A stretch of DNA of 30,192 nucleotides from Acanthaster planci (taxonomy: Eukaryota; Echinodermata; Asteroidea; Valvatida; Acanthasteridae): the NCBI RefSeq assembly GCF_001949145.1, contig NW_019091358.1, positions 277,593-307,784 on the forward strand, read 5' to 3'. Position numbers and translations under genes: made by a program. Below the pieces are notes generated by a model. It ran no database searches, had not been told where the DNA came from, and saw only the letters and a list, made by a program, of their open reading frames with translations. Shown here piece by piece: positions 10,152 to 18,175 of this stretch (its first letter is position 1; each line of letters opens with the position of its first letter).

Positions 10152-10209
10152 GCACGTCTTAACGTATCGATGCCACTTTTCCTGGAGAAATACCAATCTG
10201 GCAATAAGA

Positions 10210-10565
10210 NNNNNNNNNNNNNNNNNNNNNNNNNNNNNNNNNNNNNNNNNNNNNNNNNNNNNNNNNNNNNNNNNNNNNNNNNNNNNNNNNNNNNNNNNNN
10301 NNNNNNNNNNNNNNNNNNNNNNNNNNNNNNNNNNNNNNNNNNNNNNNNNNNNNNNNNNNNNNNNNNNNNNNNNNNNNNNNNNNNNNNNNNNNNNNNNNNN
10401 NNNNNNNNNNNNNNNNNNNNNNNNNNNNNNNNNNNNNNNNNNNNNNNNNNNNNNNNNNNNNNNNNNNNNNNNNNNNNNNNNNNNNNNNNNNNNNNNNNNN
10501 NNNNNNNNNNNNNNNNNNNNNNNNNNNNNNNNNNNNNNNNNNNNNNNNNNNNNNNNNNNNNNNNN
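10210..10565. other. Assembly gap (356 N)
   Basis: A run of N replaces the 3' end of the LINE and the continuation of the minus-strand open frame. Any translation across it is meaningless. Confidence 1.
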
Positions 10566-11209
10566 ATGGAGAGATACATGTCAAGTCTAGTCGTTAGAAA
10601 ATACGAGAAAAATGTTCTAAACTTATATATAAATGGAGACATGAACAACCCACAACACAGGCCTCTACTATCGACCTTTAATCGATTTAAGAAGGTGTTT
10701 TTAGAAGATTTTGTCAAGCAGTATAACATTCCATTATCGGCACCCAGGTATTTACTGTTGTCGTGGATCGTTTTGCCAATTTTGCAATCGCTCTCTGCAT
10801 GCACCATTTGTACGATTTTTGTGGAGCAAAATGTTTCGTAGACTTGTTGGAAAGCGAGTGAAATTGTTTTGACGATACATTTGGCGTGCGGATGTTCCTC
10901 ACTTTGCAATAGGTGCAATTGCCCTTTGACGTCCAAAACTACATCGCGGGATACAAAGCCAAAAACATATATATCGTCGACAAATTCGCTCTGGATACGT
11001 TCTAGATCTTTCGGCTGGTCTCGGCAATTTGATACGTAGTCCAAGGTGGAAACGTCGCAGAGCAAATTGTTCTGGTATGCGTTGGACAGTAGCAAAGCGG
11101 GCCAATGCGTTTTTGGGAGCGTAGACCAAGTGTGCGCAGGCAGATGTTTTGCACTGGTGTTTCTATCGGATTGGATTTCATCTTCTTCTATAATATAGGA
11201 TTTATAATT
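10566..11209 (-). CDS. Partial minus-strand open frame, PTB/PID-like domain (tentative)
   Basis: On the minus strand 214 codons are open from a stop at 11210-11212 into the gap. This is improbable by chance in AT-rich DNA. There is no early ATG, and a TATATTATAG acceptor-like site ends at 11188, so an internal exon starting at 11187 is plausible. The middle reads CRDQPKD...YVFGFVSRD, then LHLLQSEE, then a helix AKCIVKTISLAFQQVYETF. This is the strand-strand-helix pattern of the C-terminal half of PTB domains, which bind NPxY-type peptides. I cannot assign a family member. The part beyond about 10820 is AT-rich and may be intron. Alternatives are an unknown element ORF or chance. The LINE ends on the other strand within the gap. 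Confidence 0.4.
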
Positions 11210-11293
11210 TTAAAAAGTGGCATACGATTTCAATATTGTCGGCTGCTTTCCTATATAGCGGCCCCCCCAAAAAAAATCTGGGGATGGCTATTT

Positions 11294-11431
11294 GGCTAGA
11301 ATATTTGAGATCGGTTGGAATATTTTGTACTTGGCCAGAATATTTTTGGTTGGTTTGAATATTTGTGATCGGTTGGGATAGCCTATTTTGAGCTGGGTAA
11401 AATATTTTTGGTTGGCTGGAATATTTTGGGC
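11294..11431. repeat. Degenerate ~20-bp minisatellite, GAATATTT core
   Basis: About seven diverged units with the pattern (T)TGG(C/T)(T/C)(A/G)GAATATTTT followed by a G/T-rich spacer such as GATCGG or GGTTGG. The units are 18-24 bp long. A run of C and A (gcggccccccc, 11260-11275) lies just before the array. The next ~150 bp to 11580 hold no gene. Confidence 0.65.
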
Positions 11432-11837
11432 AAAAAAATTATCCTATACCGTGGCGTGCAGTAGAGGATATAGGGTATATAGAATAGGAAAGGAATGAGG
11501 GTAGGGGGGTCTTATGATAACGACTTGACTTAACATGTTTTTTTTAATATACTGTTATTTTTATATATTGTCCGTTTATTTAAGGTGGTTGTAAACTGTG
11601 AGAAGTCACGAGTTCAGGCCGGGAAAGCGAGGAAAATCCCCTTTTCTTTCTTTGTGAGTCACGGGGTAAAAGGTCTAGGTTGTTTATGCGAGGTCTGTGC
11701 AGGTCGGCGCACGTCGCGAGTTGTTGACAAAAAAAGTGGGAAACCCCAGCGCAGGTGTGGAAAGGGAGAAACGGGGTAGAAAAGGGAGGTGCGCTCAAAC
11801 TGGCGTATCCCTACTACTTCGTGTGTGTACAAAAGTA
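11432..11837. other. Non-coding stretch between repeats
   Basis: No gene or repeat boundary recognised. GC content rises after about 11600. An open frame of 87 codons begins near 11697 and ends at 11960, but only its basic end is notable; see the hairpin entry. Confidence 0.4.
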
Positions 11838-11960
11838 ATGGCAAGAAGGCGACGGTGCAACCCGACGGCACGACGCAAGAGAGCCGTCGTGCCATCGCGT
11901 CGTGTAGTTGCGTCGCCTGGAGGGAAGTTAAAGAGAGAGAGAAATGTGTGTCGTAAATAG
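11838..11960 (+). other. Basic 40-codon ORF over a GC-rich nested hairpin
   Basis: ATG at 11838 opens 40 codons rich in Arg/Lys (starts MARRRRC), ending in TAG at 11958-11960. The DNA beneath is a nested imperfect palindrome: outer arms 11848-11861 and 11907-11917 (GGCGACGGTGCAAC with GTTGCGTCGCC), inner arms 11864-11875 and 11885-11896 (GACGGCACGACG with CGTCGTGCCATC). Because CGACG/CGTCG repeats read as Arg-rich codons, the basic peptide may be a by-product of the palindrome. I do not assign a protein function. Confidence 0.4.
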
Positions 11961-12042
11961 TACACCATACGACAGAGGCACACGGACGTATATAAAAAAC
12001 TCTCGACTTGCAACGCCTTTATATGAAAAAGAAGCCAACCAG

Positions 12043-12162
12043 CGGCCATTTTACCGAGCCGGATACAAAAGTGTGGGTTGGCTCCCTTCTACTGACGTCA
12101 GGAAGAACAAAGGCGGGGGCATTGCCATGAAAGCCTTGTATTCGGCTCGGTAAAATGGCTGC
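12043..12162. mobile_element. Short foldback (MITE-like) element, 120 bp
   Basis: Inverted arms of 27 bp at 12043-12069 and 12136-12162 match at 25 of 27 positions (GCGGCCATTTTACCGAGCCG begins the left arm). The loop is 66 bp and contains the CRE-like palindrome TGACGTCA. No target-site duplication was identified with confidence. Confidence 0.65.
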
Positions 12163-12310
12163 GAGTGGATTCAATGACTCTATAAGCTGATTAAGAGCAT
12201 TGCGAGTCCAGATTTTATTATACACGTCCGTGGCACAGGCACGGTTCAGGATGGCGGCCGGATCACCGCTTGCAACATGGCGCCGGTCAAAAATTTCCAG
12301 AAGTGACTAG

Positions 12311-12620
12311 ATACTAACCCGTGAAACCTGGTCTGCTATTTTTCTCAAGACTCTTAGAGGGTTTTCGATTGGACTCTGTTTCTGCATCAACTGAAAAAGG
12401 AAATCCCAAACATAATTATAAAATTGGTAGATCGCATAGCACACACGGATCGGATTCGAACCAGGGTCTACGGATCTGCAGTTCAAATCACTACCAACTA
12501 AGCTACCGAAGCGACGTAATGGATTTCCGTTTTTGAAATGCCACCCCCCCTCTTCATAAATCATTGTCCCCCAGCTAACTACTGAAAAAAAGTAGCGCGC
12601 CAGGTTTCACGGGCTAGTAT
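12311..12620. mobile_element. 310-bp TIR element carrying a tRNA-like core
   Basis: Terminal inverted repeats ATACTAACCCGTGAAACCTGG (12311-12331) and its complement (12600-12620) differ at one of 21 positions. Weaker similarity continues a few bases outward. The inside has no ORF but holds a tRNA-like sequence on the minus strand. Similar segments flank it in direct orientation (GGATCACCGCTTGCAACATGG near 12260 and GGGACACCGCTGTCAACATGG near 12634), suggesting insertion into or between repeated DNA. The superfamily is unclear. Confidence 0.65.
12443..12516 (-). other. tRNA-like sequence (degenerate) inside TIR element
   Basis: On the minus strand there is an A-box-like GGTAGCTTAGTTGGTAG and a B box GGTTCGAATCC at tRNA spacing. 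A 5-bp anticodon-type stem (GATTT with AGATC) closes a 7-nt loop, but the loop lacks the conserved U33 and the T stem pairs poorly. It is a tRNA-derived relic or SINE head, not a working tRNA gene. Confidence 0.5.
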
Positions 12621-13540
12621 TAAGTCTCGCCGGGACACCGCTGTCAACATGGAGCAGGTCCTGTGTGTGCCATCATCCCCGGCAACCGCGGGAAGACGGA
12701 CTGGGCACCAGTATGTTTCTCTCATATTAGTATAGATAGATGCTGGCAAATATTTCCCCAAGGCCTTTTCCGAGCTGGGTTTTTAATGAAGTAACTGAAT
12801 GAAAAAATATTACGAATTCTAATATTTTTGCACATTTTTTTCCACCGAAGATTCCGGAAGCGTGGCATCAGGGGTCAACTTTCAGGCTCTATTTGACCTT
12901 ATTCACAAGTCGGCCATATCGAATTGACAGCGAGGCTACCATTTTTATTTGGATATCTAAAAATAGAAACACAAGGAATGAAATAAATGTTCATCACAGG
13001 TTCATTTCATTTCTAATGAAGAATAATTTAAATCTTGTAACATTTTATATATAGATGTTTAAAGCAACAGTTATAAAAAGAGAGTGAAGGGAAAACCAAA
13101 CATAGTACCGACCCATCTGACAGATCATAACGGATAAGGTAGATTCAAGAAACATGATCCAAATAGCTTCCTTGTGGATAAGGTCTACATTGACGATTGC
13201 TCGTGTCTCTTCGGGGCCATCGTTCGAGTATGTACGCGCATTGCGCAAAGATGTTTACAAAATCAGTTTTCCAAATCGTGGTTCCTTTCCATTTTGTTTG
13301 TCTCTAACATCGAAACCGATTGCCGTCCTATAATTTTAGAAACAGGTCCAGTTATTTCATTTTTGCCAATTATAAAGAATTAGATAATTCTTTTGAAGAG
13401 CAAGATCTTTTTTGAGCAAACAATTACAATTCTGGACGATAAAAATCTGGTGGATCCTATTTGGAAACGAAGTCCAGATTTGAAACACGGTGCTGCGACA
13501 TGTACTACCGGTACCAAAATTAATGCGTACTAATGACGTA
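12621..13540. other. Non-coding AT-rich stretch
   Basis: No recognisable gene, RNA or repeat boundary. Open frames here are short and show no conserved motif. Confidence 0.5.
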
Positions 13541-13555
13541 TAACTAAAGGTGTCA

Positions 13556-13701
13556 GGTCAACTCGCCCCCTGACCGACTCGCCCCGTTCCAACTCGCCCC
13601 CTCGTAAACTCGCCCCCTTTCCAACTCGCCCCATGACCGACTCGCCTCTTACCAACTCGCCTTCTGGCCGACATGCCCCCTGCTGACCGACTCGCCCCCT
13701 A
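13556..13701. repeat. Subterminal ACTCGCCCC array, copy 1 outer end
   Basis: About nine units of 14-19 bp, each an ACTCGCCCC(C) core plus a variable tail such as TGACCG, GTTCCA or TTACCA. The corresponding array of copy 2 has about eleven units, so the number varies. These are candidate transposase-binding sites. Confidence 0.85.
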
Positions 13702-14558
13702 TAGGAACGTCAAGCAAACATGGCCGGTCCAATGTATTAAAAAAACACCAGTGGTTCTAACCAACGACGCGACACGAACGACTGACGGACGGTGATGGAT
13801 ATTTGGACATCACCACTAATCACTTATTTATTCAAACGCTTCCTACGTCCACTGTCTGATTAGGTTATTTGTACTTCCAAAAAGTACCCTCAGGATCAAC
13901 AACTTCGAACCCTCCGTCCCATTAATATTTGGGTATGTGACTGTATCTTCTTGTAGTGACCCGATATCCAGTTAGTTAGTTATAGTGTTCTGTTGCTCAT
14001 TCACTCAACTGGGATCTCACATATTGATTTAGGTACTTTTTGTGTGATGTATAAAGTCATAGTGGTACATTGTACACTAATGTCAATTTTTAACGTCCCA
14101 TTATTAAATTTTTTTTATTTGCGTAATTTTTCTTCCTTTTTTTGAATTGAATACCTTTGAGAGTGTTTTAATTTGTTTACTAGTAAAGGGCACCCGATGA
14201 CATGACTGTTTTTCCATGACGTCATGACACCGACAGTGCATGCTGGGATATAATTCAATATGGCCGATCAACAATGTGATCCTTGATGACTGTACTCGCC
14301 GAATAAATCAGTATTTAGTGTTAATTGTGAACTAATAAATGCATCCCGTTATCGGAACCTGAAAGTGTGTAGCGACCGTTACACCCTTTGTCATAAATCA
14401 TGTCTCCTTAACACTTCCGTAGGTTAGCGTCGCCGGACATTATGCCTAATATGTGCCATTTTTTTATCCGAAATAGTCCGCAAAGTTAATTAATATGGTA
14501 GAGTGTTGATGTTGTGGCGCACAAAATCCCATAGACAATACACAGGAAACGCTGCGCC

Positions 14559-14741
14559 ATGGCCCATACACACGATAATACTGAATTAGTTTTACCAATA
14601 TCAAAAATAAATATTGTTACCCCCCAAATTCTACAAAAAGGGAATATCCACCAAGCTTTAAACAAACTCAACTTTGAGTGCCAGCTGCAAACCCCAGAAC
14701 CTATTTTAAGGGCAGCAATCACCGATTCCATCTCTGACTGA
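14559..14741 (+). CDS. 60-aa ORF inside DNA transposon copy 1
   Basis: Starts at an ATG in a strong context (GCGCCATGG). The peptide (begins MAHTHDNTELVLPISK) matches no domain I know. In copy 2 the same start and first 49 codons persist. Of the four differences I see there, three are silent and one is Gln to Pro, after which a 1-nt insertion changes the last codons. This is weak support for a coding exon, perhaps of a transposase whose other parts were lost; chance is not excluded. Confidence 0.25.
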   Translation: MAHTHDNTELVLPISKINIVTPQILQKGNIHQALNKLNFECQLQTPEPILRAAITDSISD

Positions 14742-14795
14742 TTGTATTTTTTATTGAATGGTGAATGGGCCGGCCATACGTGTTTGGCAAACCTT

Positions 14796-14905
14796 AGGGG
14801 GCGAGTTGGCTAGGGGGCGAGTTGGCTAGGGGGCGAGTCGGTCGGGGGCGAGTCGGTAAGGGGCGAGCTGGTAAGGGGCGAGTCGGCCAGGGGGCGAGTT
14901 GACCT
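14796..14905. repeat. Subterminal GGGGCGAGT array, copy 1 inner end
   Basis: About seven units GGGGGCGAGT(T/C)GG(C/T)(T/C)(A/G), the complement orientation of the outer array, ending in the terminus GAGTTGACCTACAATC. Confidence 0.85.
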
Positions 14906-14919
14906 ACAATCTGACTAAA

Positions 14920-15344
14920 TATATGCGGGGCAGGCCTACATGCATTTGAAAAGTGTTCGTTGCTTTTTTTTCTCAGTTATCTGGAGATATAAATCGTCTA
15001 CATCGCTGATGAGGATGGACATTATACTGCCAAGACTACATTAGTGATATCAAGTACGTGTAGCCCTATGTATTATTACTGGGTGTGATCGTTGGAAGGG
15101 CTGATCAGCGCCATTCTCGTAGTCGGACTAGGCTAGTACTAAGATTATTCCATTGCGCTCAACGTCTGGGCTGTGGGCAAACATGGCAAACGGGCAACTC
15201 TCCATTCACTTTGCCATGTTTGTACAGGGATTTGCATGTTTTTCTCATGTTTTGCTGCATTATGATAAAGTACTTTAAACCTTTTTGGTACAGTGTGGGA
15301 GATATTCACAGTGCATAAATACTGAAATTTCAGACATATTTGCA
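14920..15344. other. Spacer between the two transposon copies
   Basis: Unrelated, non-repeated sequence of 425 bp between the two target-site duplications. It would form the loop if the copies paired as a hairpin. No gene recognised; it contains GGCAAACATGGCAAACGGGCA and TTTGCCATGTTTG, a small inverted repeat near 15175-15225. Confidence 0.6.
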
Positions 15345-15358
15345 GGCCTAAAGATTGT

Positions 15359-15486
15359 AGGTCAACTCGCCCCCTGGCCGACTTGCCCCATACCAGCTCG
15401 CCCCTTACCAACTTGCCCCCTAGCCAACTTGCCTCCTTACCAACTCGCCTCCTGACCGACTTGCCCCCTGGCCAACTGGCCCCCTA
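15359..15486. repeat. Subterminal ACTCGCCCC array, copy 2 inner end
   Basis: About seven to eight units with cores ACTCGCCCC, ACTTGCCCC or ACTGGCCCC, more diverged (C to T changes at the CpG) than in copy 1. Confidence 0.85.
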
Positions 15487-15542
15487 AGTTTGCCAAGCAC
15501 GTATGGCCGGCCCATTCACCATTTAATAAAAAGTACAATCAG

Positions 15543-15722
15543 TCAGAGATGGAATCTGTGATTGCTGCCCTTAAAAATAGGTTCTGGGGTTTGCAGCGGA
15601 CACTCAAAGTTGAGTTTGTTCAAAGCTTGGTGGATATTCCCTTTCTGTAGAATTTGGGGGGTAACAATATTTATTTTTGATATTGGTAAAACTAATTCAG
15701 TATTATCGTGTGTATGGGCCAT
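15543..15722 (-). other. Copy 2 counterpart of the 60-aa ORF
   Basis: The same ATG and reading frame as at 14559 in copy 1. A 1-nt insertion (TTTTT for TTTT) after codon 49 changes the C-terminus and gives 59 codons. Useful only as a comparison with copy 1. Confidence 0.3.
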
Positions 15723-16595
15723 GGCGCAGCGTTTCCTGTGTATTGTCTATGGGACTTTGTGCACCACAACACCAACACTCTACCATATTAAATAACTTTG
15801 CGGACTATTTCGGATAAAAAATATGGTACATATAAGCCAAAATGCCCGGCGATGCAAACCTACGGAAGTGTTAAGGAGACATGATTTATGACAAAGGGTG
15901 TAACGGTCGCTACACACTTTCAGGTTCCGATAACGGGATGCATTTATTAGTTCACAATTGACACTAAATACTGATTTATTCGGCGAGTACAGTCATCAAG
16001 GATCACATTGTTGATCGGCCATATTGAATTATATCCCAGCACTGTCGGTGTCATGACTCATGGAAAAACAGTCAAGTCATCTGGTGCCCGTTACTTGTAA
16101 ACAAATTAAGAGCACTCTGAAAGATATTCAATTCAAAAAAGGAATAAAAATTATGCAAATAAAAAAATTAATAATGGGGCGTTACAAATTTACATTAGTG
16201 TACCCTGTACCACTATGACTTTATACATCACACAAAAAGTGTATATCCAAGAACCTCAATCAATTTTTGCAGTATATGTGAGGTCCCAGTCGAGTGAATG
16301 AGCAACAGAACACTATAACTAACTGGATATCGGGTCACTACAAGAAGATACAGTCACATACCCAAATATTAATGGGACGGATCAAGGGTTCGAAGTTGTT
16401 GATCCTGAGGGTATGTTGGATGTACAAATAACCTAATCAGACAGTGGACGAAGGAAGCATTCGAATAAATAAGGGATTAGTGGTGATTAGTAGTCCAAAT
16501 ATCTATCACCGTCCGTGAGTCATTCGTGTCGCATCGTTGGTTAGAACCATTGTTTTTTTAATACATTGGGCCAGCCATATTTGCTTGACGTTCCT

Positions 16596-16769
16596 AGGGG
16601 GCGAGTCGGTCAGGGGGCGAGTCGGCCAGGGGGCGAGTCAGTCAGGGGGCGAGTCGGCCAGGAGGCGAGTTGGTACGAGGTGAATCGGTCAGGGGGCGAG
16701 TTTACGAGGGGGTGAGTTGGAAAGGGGCGAGTTGGTAAGGGGCGAGTCGGTCAGGGGGCGAGTTGACCT
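16596..16769. repeat. Subterminal GGGGCGAGT array, copy 2 outer end
   Basis: About eleven units GGGGGCGAGTCGGTCA with variants, ending in the terminus GAGTTGACCTGACACC. Alternate units end in GTCA or GCCA in the first part, as if a two-unit block had been copied. Confidence 0.85.
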
Positions 16770-16859
16770 GACACCGGCCTAAAGCCCAAAGGTACTTTAG
16801 TCAATCATGTCAAGTAGACCCTAGTAGTTAACATATGACGGTTACCCCTAGGACTGTGG

Positions 16860-17011
16860 GGTCTGACGTCCGCTCCGCTCCCACGAACCCCAAGAAAATG
16901 AGCCTGCACCAGCACCTCTGTTTTGTCTGAATTAAGCTCTTTCAAAAAGTGTCAAGTACTTTCTTCAGTTATTTCTGTCCGTTGTGCTTTGTCTTTTCAT
17001 GTTGGGATATG
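16860..17011 (+). promoter_or_regulatory. Probable USP8 promoter-proximal region and non-coding exon
   Basis: A CRE-like TGACGTC (16864-16870) and a short GC-rich patch precede a stretch ending at a strong donor, GATATG|GTGAGT, with GT at 17012. An acceptor CATGCAG at 17229-17235 could join it to the first coding exon. A short upstream ORF (16898-16930, 10 codons) would sit in the leader. The donor and acceptor are seen; the transcription start is inferred. Confidence 0.4.
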
Positions 17012-17235
17012 GTGAGTATGCTGGCATTCTGATCAGACTATGACATACATGTGATAACCAGCCTGTAAATTCCAAAAAAAACTGACTTTTAAGTTGGTCT
17101 GATTGCTACCGCTAGCACAGGTCTAGCCTGTCTATTGATTTGGTTTTATTGTCACAGACAGCAAAGCAAAGCTGATCATGGACTACATTGCTGCGATGTG
17201 CATGTACAACATGTAGTTGCTTTATTATCATGCAG

Positions 17236-17384
17236 GTAAGCCGGACTTCAGAGCACAAGTAAGGAGAGGCTGCAACTGCATTCATCATGCCTATCAAACA
17301 TAAGGAGCTGTACATTGCTAAGTCAATGCATGAACTCAACCTGAAGACAAATGTTGATACTGACAAAAATACCAAAATAAAAAT
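17236..17384 (+). CDS. USP8: USP8 first coding exon
   Basis: Exon between an ATCATGCAG acceptor and a GTAAGT donor at 17385. The ATG is at 17287-17289, giving 32 codons plus 2 nt (phase 2 end). The peptide KELYIAKSMHELNLKT matches the start of the USP8 N-terminal domain. USP8 is a ubiquitin-specific protease that acts on endosomes with STAM/HRS and ESCRT-III to deubiquitinate sorted receptors. The 51 nt before the ATG are 5' UTR. STAMBP (AMSH) has a related domain, but this sequence and the next exon fit USP8 better. Confidence 0.8.
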
Positions 17385-17489
17385 GTAAGTTTATTTCAAA
17401 AGTTTTTTGTACAGTTTTCATGAATCTTCTACTGTCACTCAGTATTAAGCTTCAGTTGAATTTATTTTGTACTTGGTTACTTGTTGAGA

Positions 17490-17615
17490 GCCAAGGCCCA
17501 GTGGTTCTGTCAATCGACCTGTATGAAGTGGTGTGTGGGTTCAAACCCATGGGTGCCATATGCTTTCAACCATGAGCAAGACACTTTACAACATTTTCCA
17601 CCCACAGTATAGAAG
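17490..17615 (+). mobile_element. tRNA-derived SINE copy in USP8 intron 1
   Basis: An A-box-like GGCCCAGTGGTT and a B box GGGTTCAAACCC at tRNA-like spacing are followed by CATGAGCAAGACACTTTACA. That resembles the GAGCAAG(A/G)CACTTA segment common in the body of several animal SINE families. The 3' boundary is not clear. The intron to 18030 holds nothing else recognisable except ACATGTACATGTAC motifs. Confidence 0.5.
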
Positions 17616-18030
17616 TGTACAGTATACATGTAGGTGGAAAATGGTTTGCGTTCATCACAAACTGCTACAGAGAGATATTCTCATTGAAAAGAATCAGGAA
17701 AATGTTGAGCAAGTTTATCCCTCTGAGGAAAAAATGCTATACATGTACATGTACAGCAAAGTTTCTTACTGCATATTACAAGTTGTAGTAAATCAGTAAA
17801 CTCAACAAAAATATCCAAAGTCATCAACTGAGACTTTGGAGGAGTGTCAAGCCTCTGCTAAAGTAATAGTGAATGGACCCTTTCAAAGTCTTCCAAAATA
17901 TGATGGACTTTGAAGGGTGGTCTCATTGTCAACCCAGCATTCAGATATCAATGATGTACCAATACTGCTATACATGTACATTCAAAGTGATGTGTTAACA
18001 TATTTTTTTCTACATTGTACATTGCTGCAG

Positions 18031-18175
18031 ATACTGTAGGTCTGCCAATAGGATGTTCCAAGAGGCTGAAAAGGCTGACAGGAATATGGATGAAGAACGT
18101 GCTTATGTCCTGTACATGAAGTTTACCAGCCTTGTGCAGTATATATGTAAGGCAAAGGAGTACAAAGCAGATAAG
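18031..18175 (+). CDS. USP8: USP8 second coding exon (MIT/dimerisation domain)
   Basis: 145 nt between a TTGCTGCAG acceptor and a GTACAT donor at 18176. It completes the phase-2 codon of the previous exon and ends in phase 0. The key segment, DEERAYVLYMKF, is the hallmark of the USP8 N-terminal domain, a helical MIT-like module (USP8_dimer family) that binds ESCRT-III subunits. It is preceded by a helix with EAEKADRN. The exon has no stop in frame, and its junctions agree with both neighbours, which together with the motif makes this the firmest exon. Confidence 0.9.

Larger units (their letters stand above)
4341..10209 (+). mobile_element. Tx1/L1-like non-LTR retrotransposon (LINE)
   Basis: Contains a 5' leader (about 4341-4571), ORF1 with CCHC knuckles, a 45-bp spacer and ORF2 with an N-terminal APE-type endonuclease, a central RT and a C-terminal Cys/His motif. 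This is the organisation of the L1/Tx1 group. Both ORFs are free of stops. Only about 58 bp after the ORF2 stop are visible before the gap, so the 3' UTR, tail and target-site duplication cannot be assessed. The exact 5' boundary next to the A-run is inferred. Confidence 0.9.
13549..14911 (+). mobile_element. DNA transposon copy 1 with subterminal arrays, 8-bp TSD
   Basis: A 1363-bp element with ends GGTGTCAGGTCAACTCGCC and (complement) GATTGTAGGTCAACTCGCC, sharing a terminal core AGGTCAACTCGCCCCC. It is flanked by TAACTAAA (13541-13548) and TGACTAAA (14912-14919), an 8-bp duplication with one mismatch. Both ends carry tandem arrays facing inward in inverted orientation. The interior is non-coding apart from a 60-codon ORF. 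An 8-bp duplication fits hAT, P or Zisupton-type transposases, but the termini are not ones I recognise. Copy 2 lies 441 bp away, reversed. Confidence 0.8.
15353..16775 (-). mobile_element. DNA transposon copy 2, reversed, 8-bp TSD
   Basis: A 1423-bp element with the same ends as copy 1 but in opposite orientation. It starts GATTGTAGGTCAACTCGCC and ends with the complement of GGTGTCAGGTCAACTCG. The flanks are identical, GGCCTAAA at 15345-15352 and 16776-16783. The interior aligns with the complement of copy 1 along its full length, with scattered substitutions and small indels. The target site shares CTAAA with that of copy 1. Its distal end lies only about 85 bp before the probable USP8 transcription start region. 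Confidence 0.8.

Noticed and set aside
10148-11095. A 315-codon minus-strand protein across the gap
   Set aside because: About 118 of its codons are N and the part beyond the gap lies in LINE flank. Only the part 10566-11209 is real sequence.
13556-16769. CRISPR-like repeat-spacer arrays
   Set aside because: The units are 14-19 bp with no regular unique spacers, sit at transposon ends and are in eukaryotic DNA.
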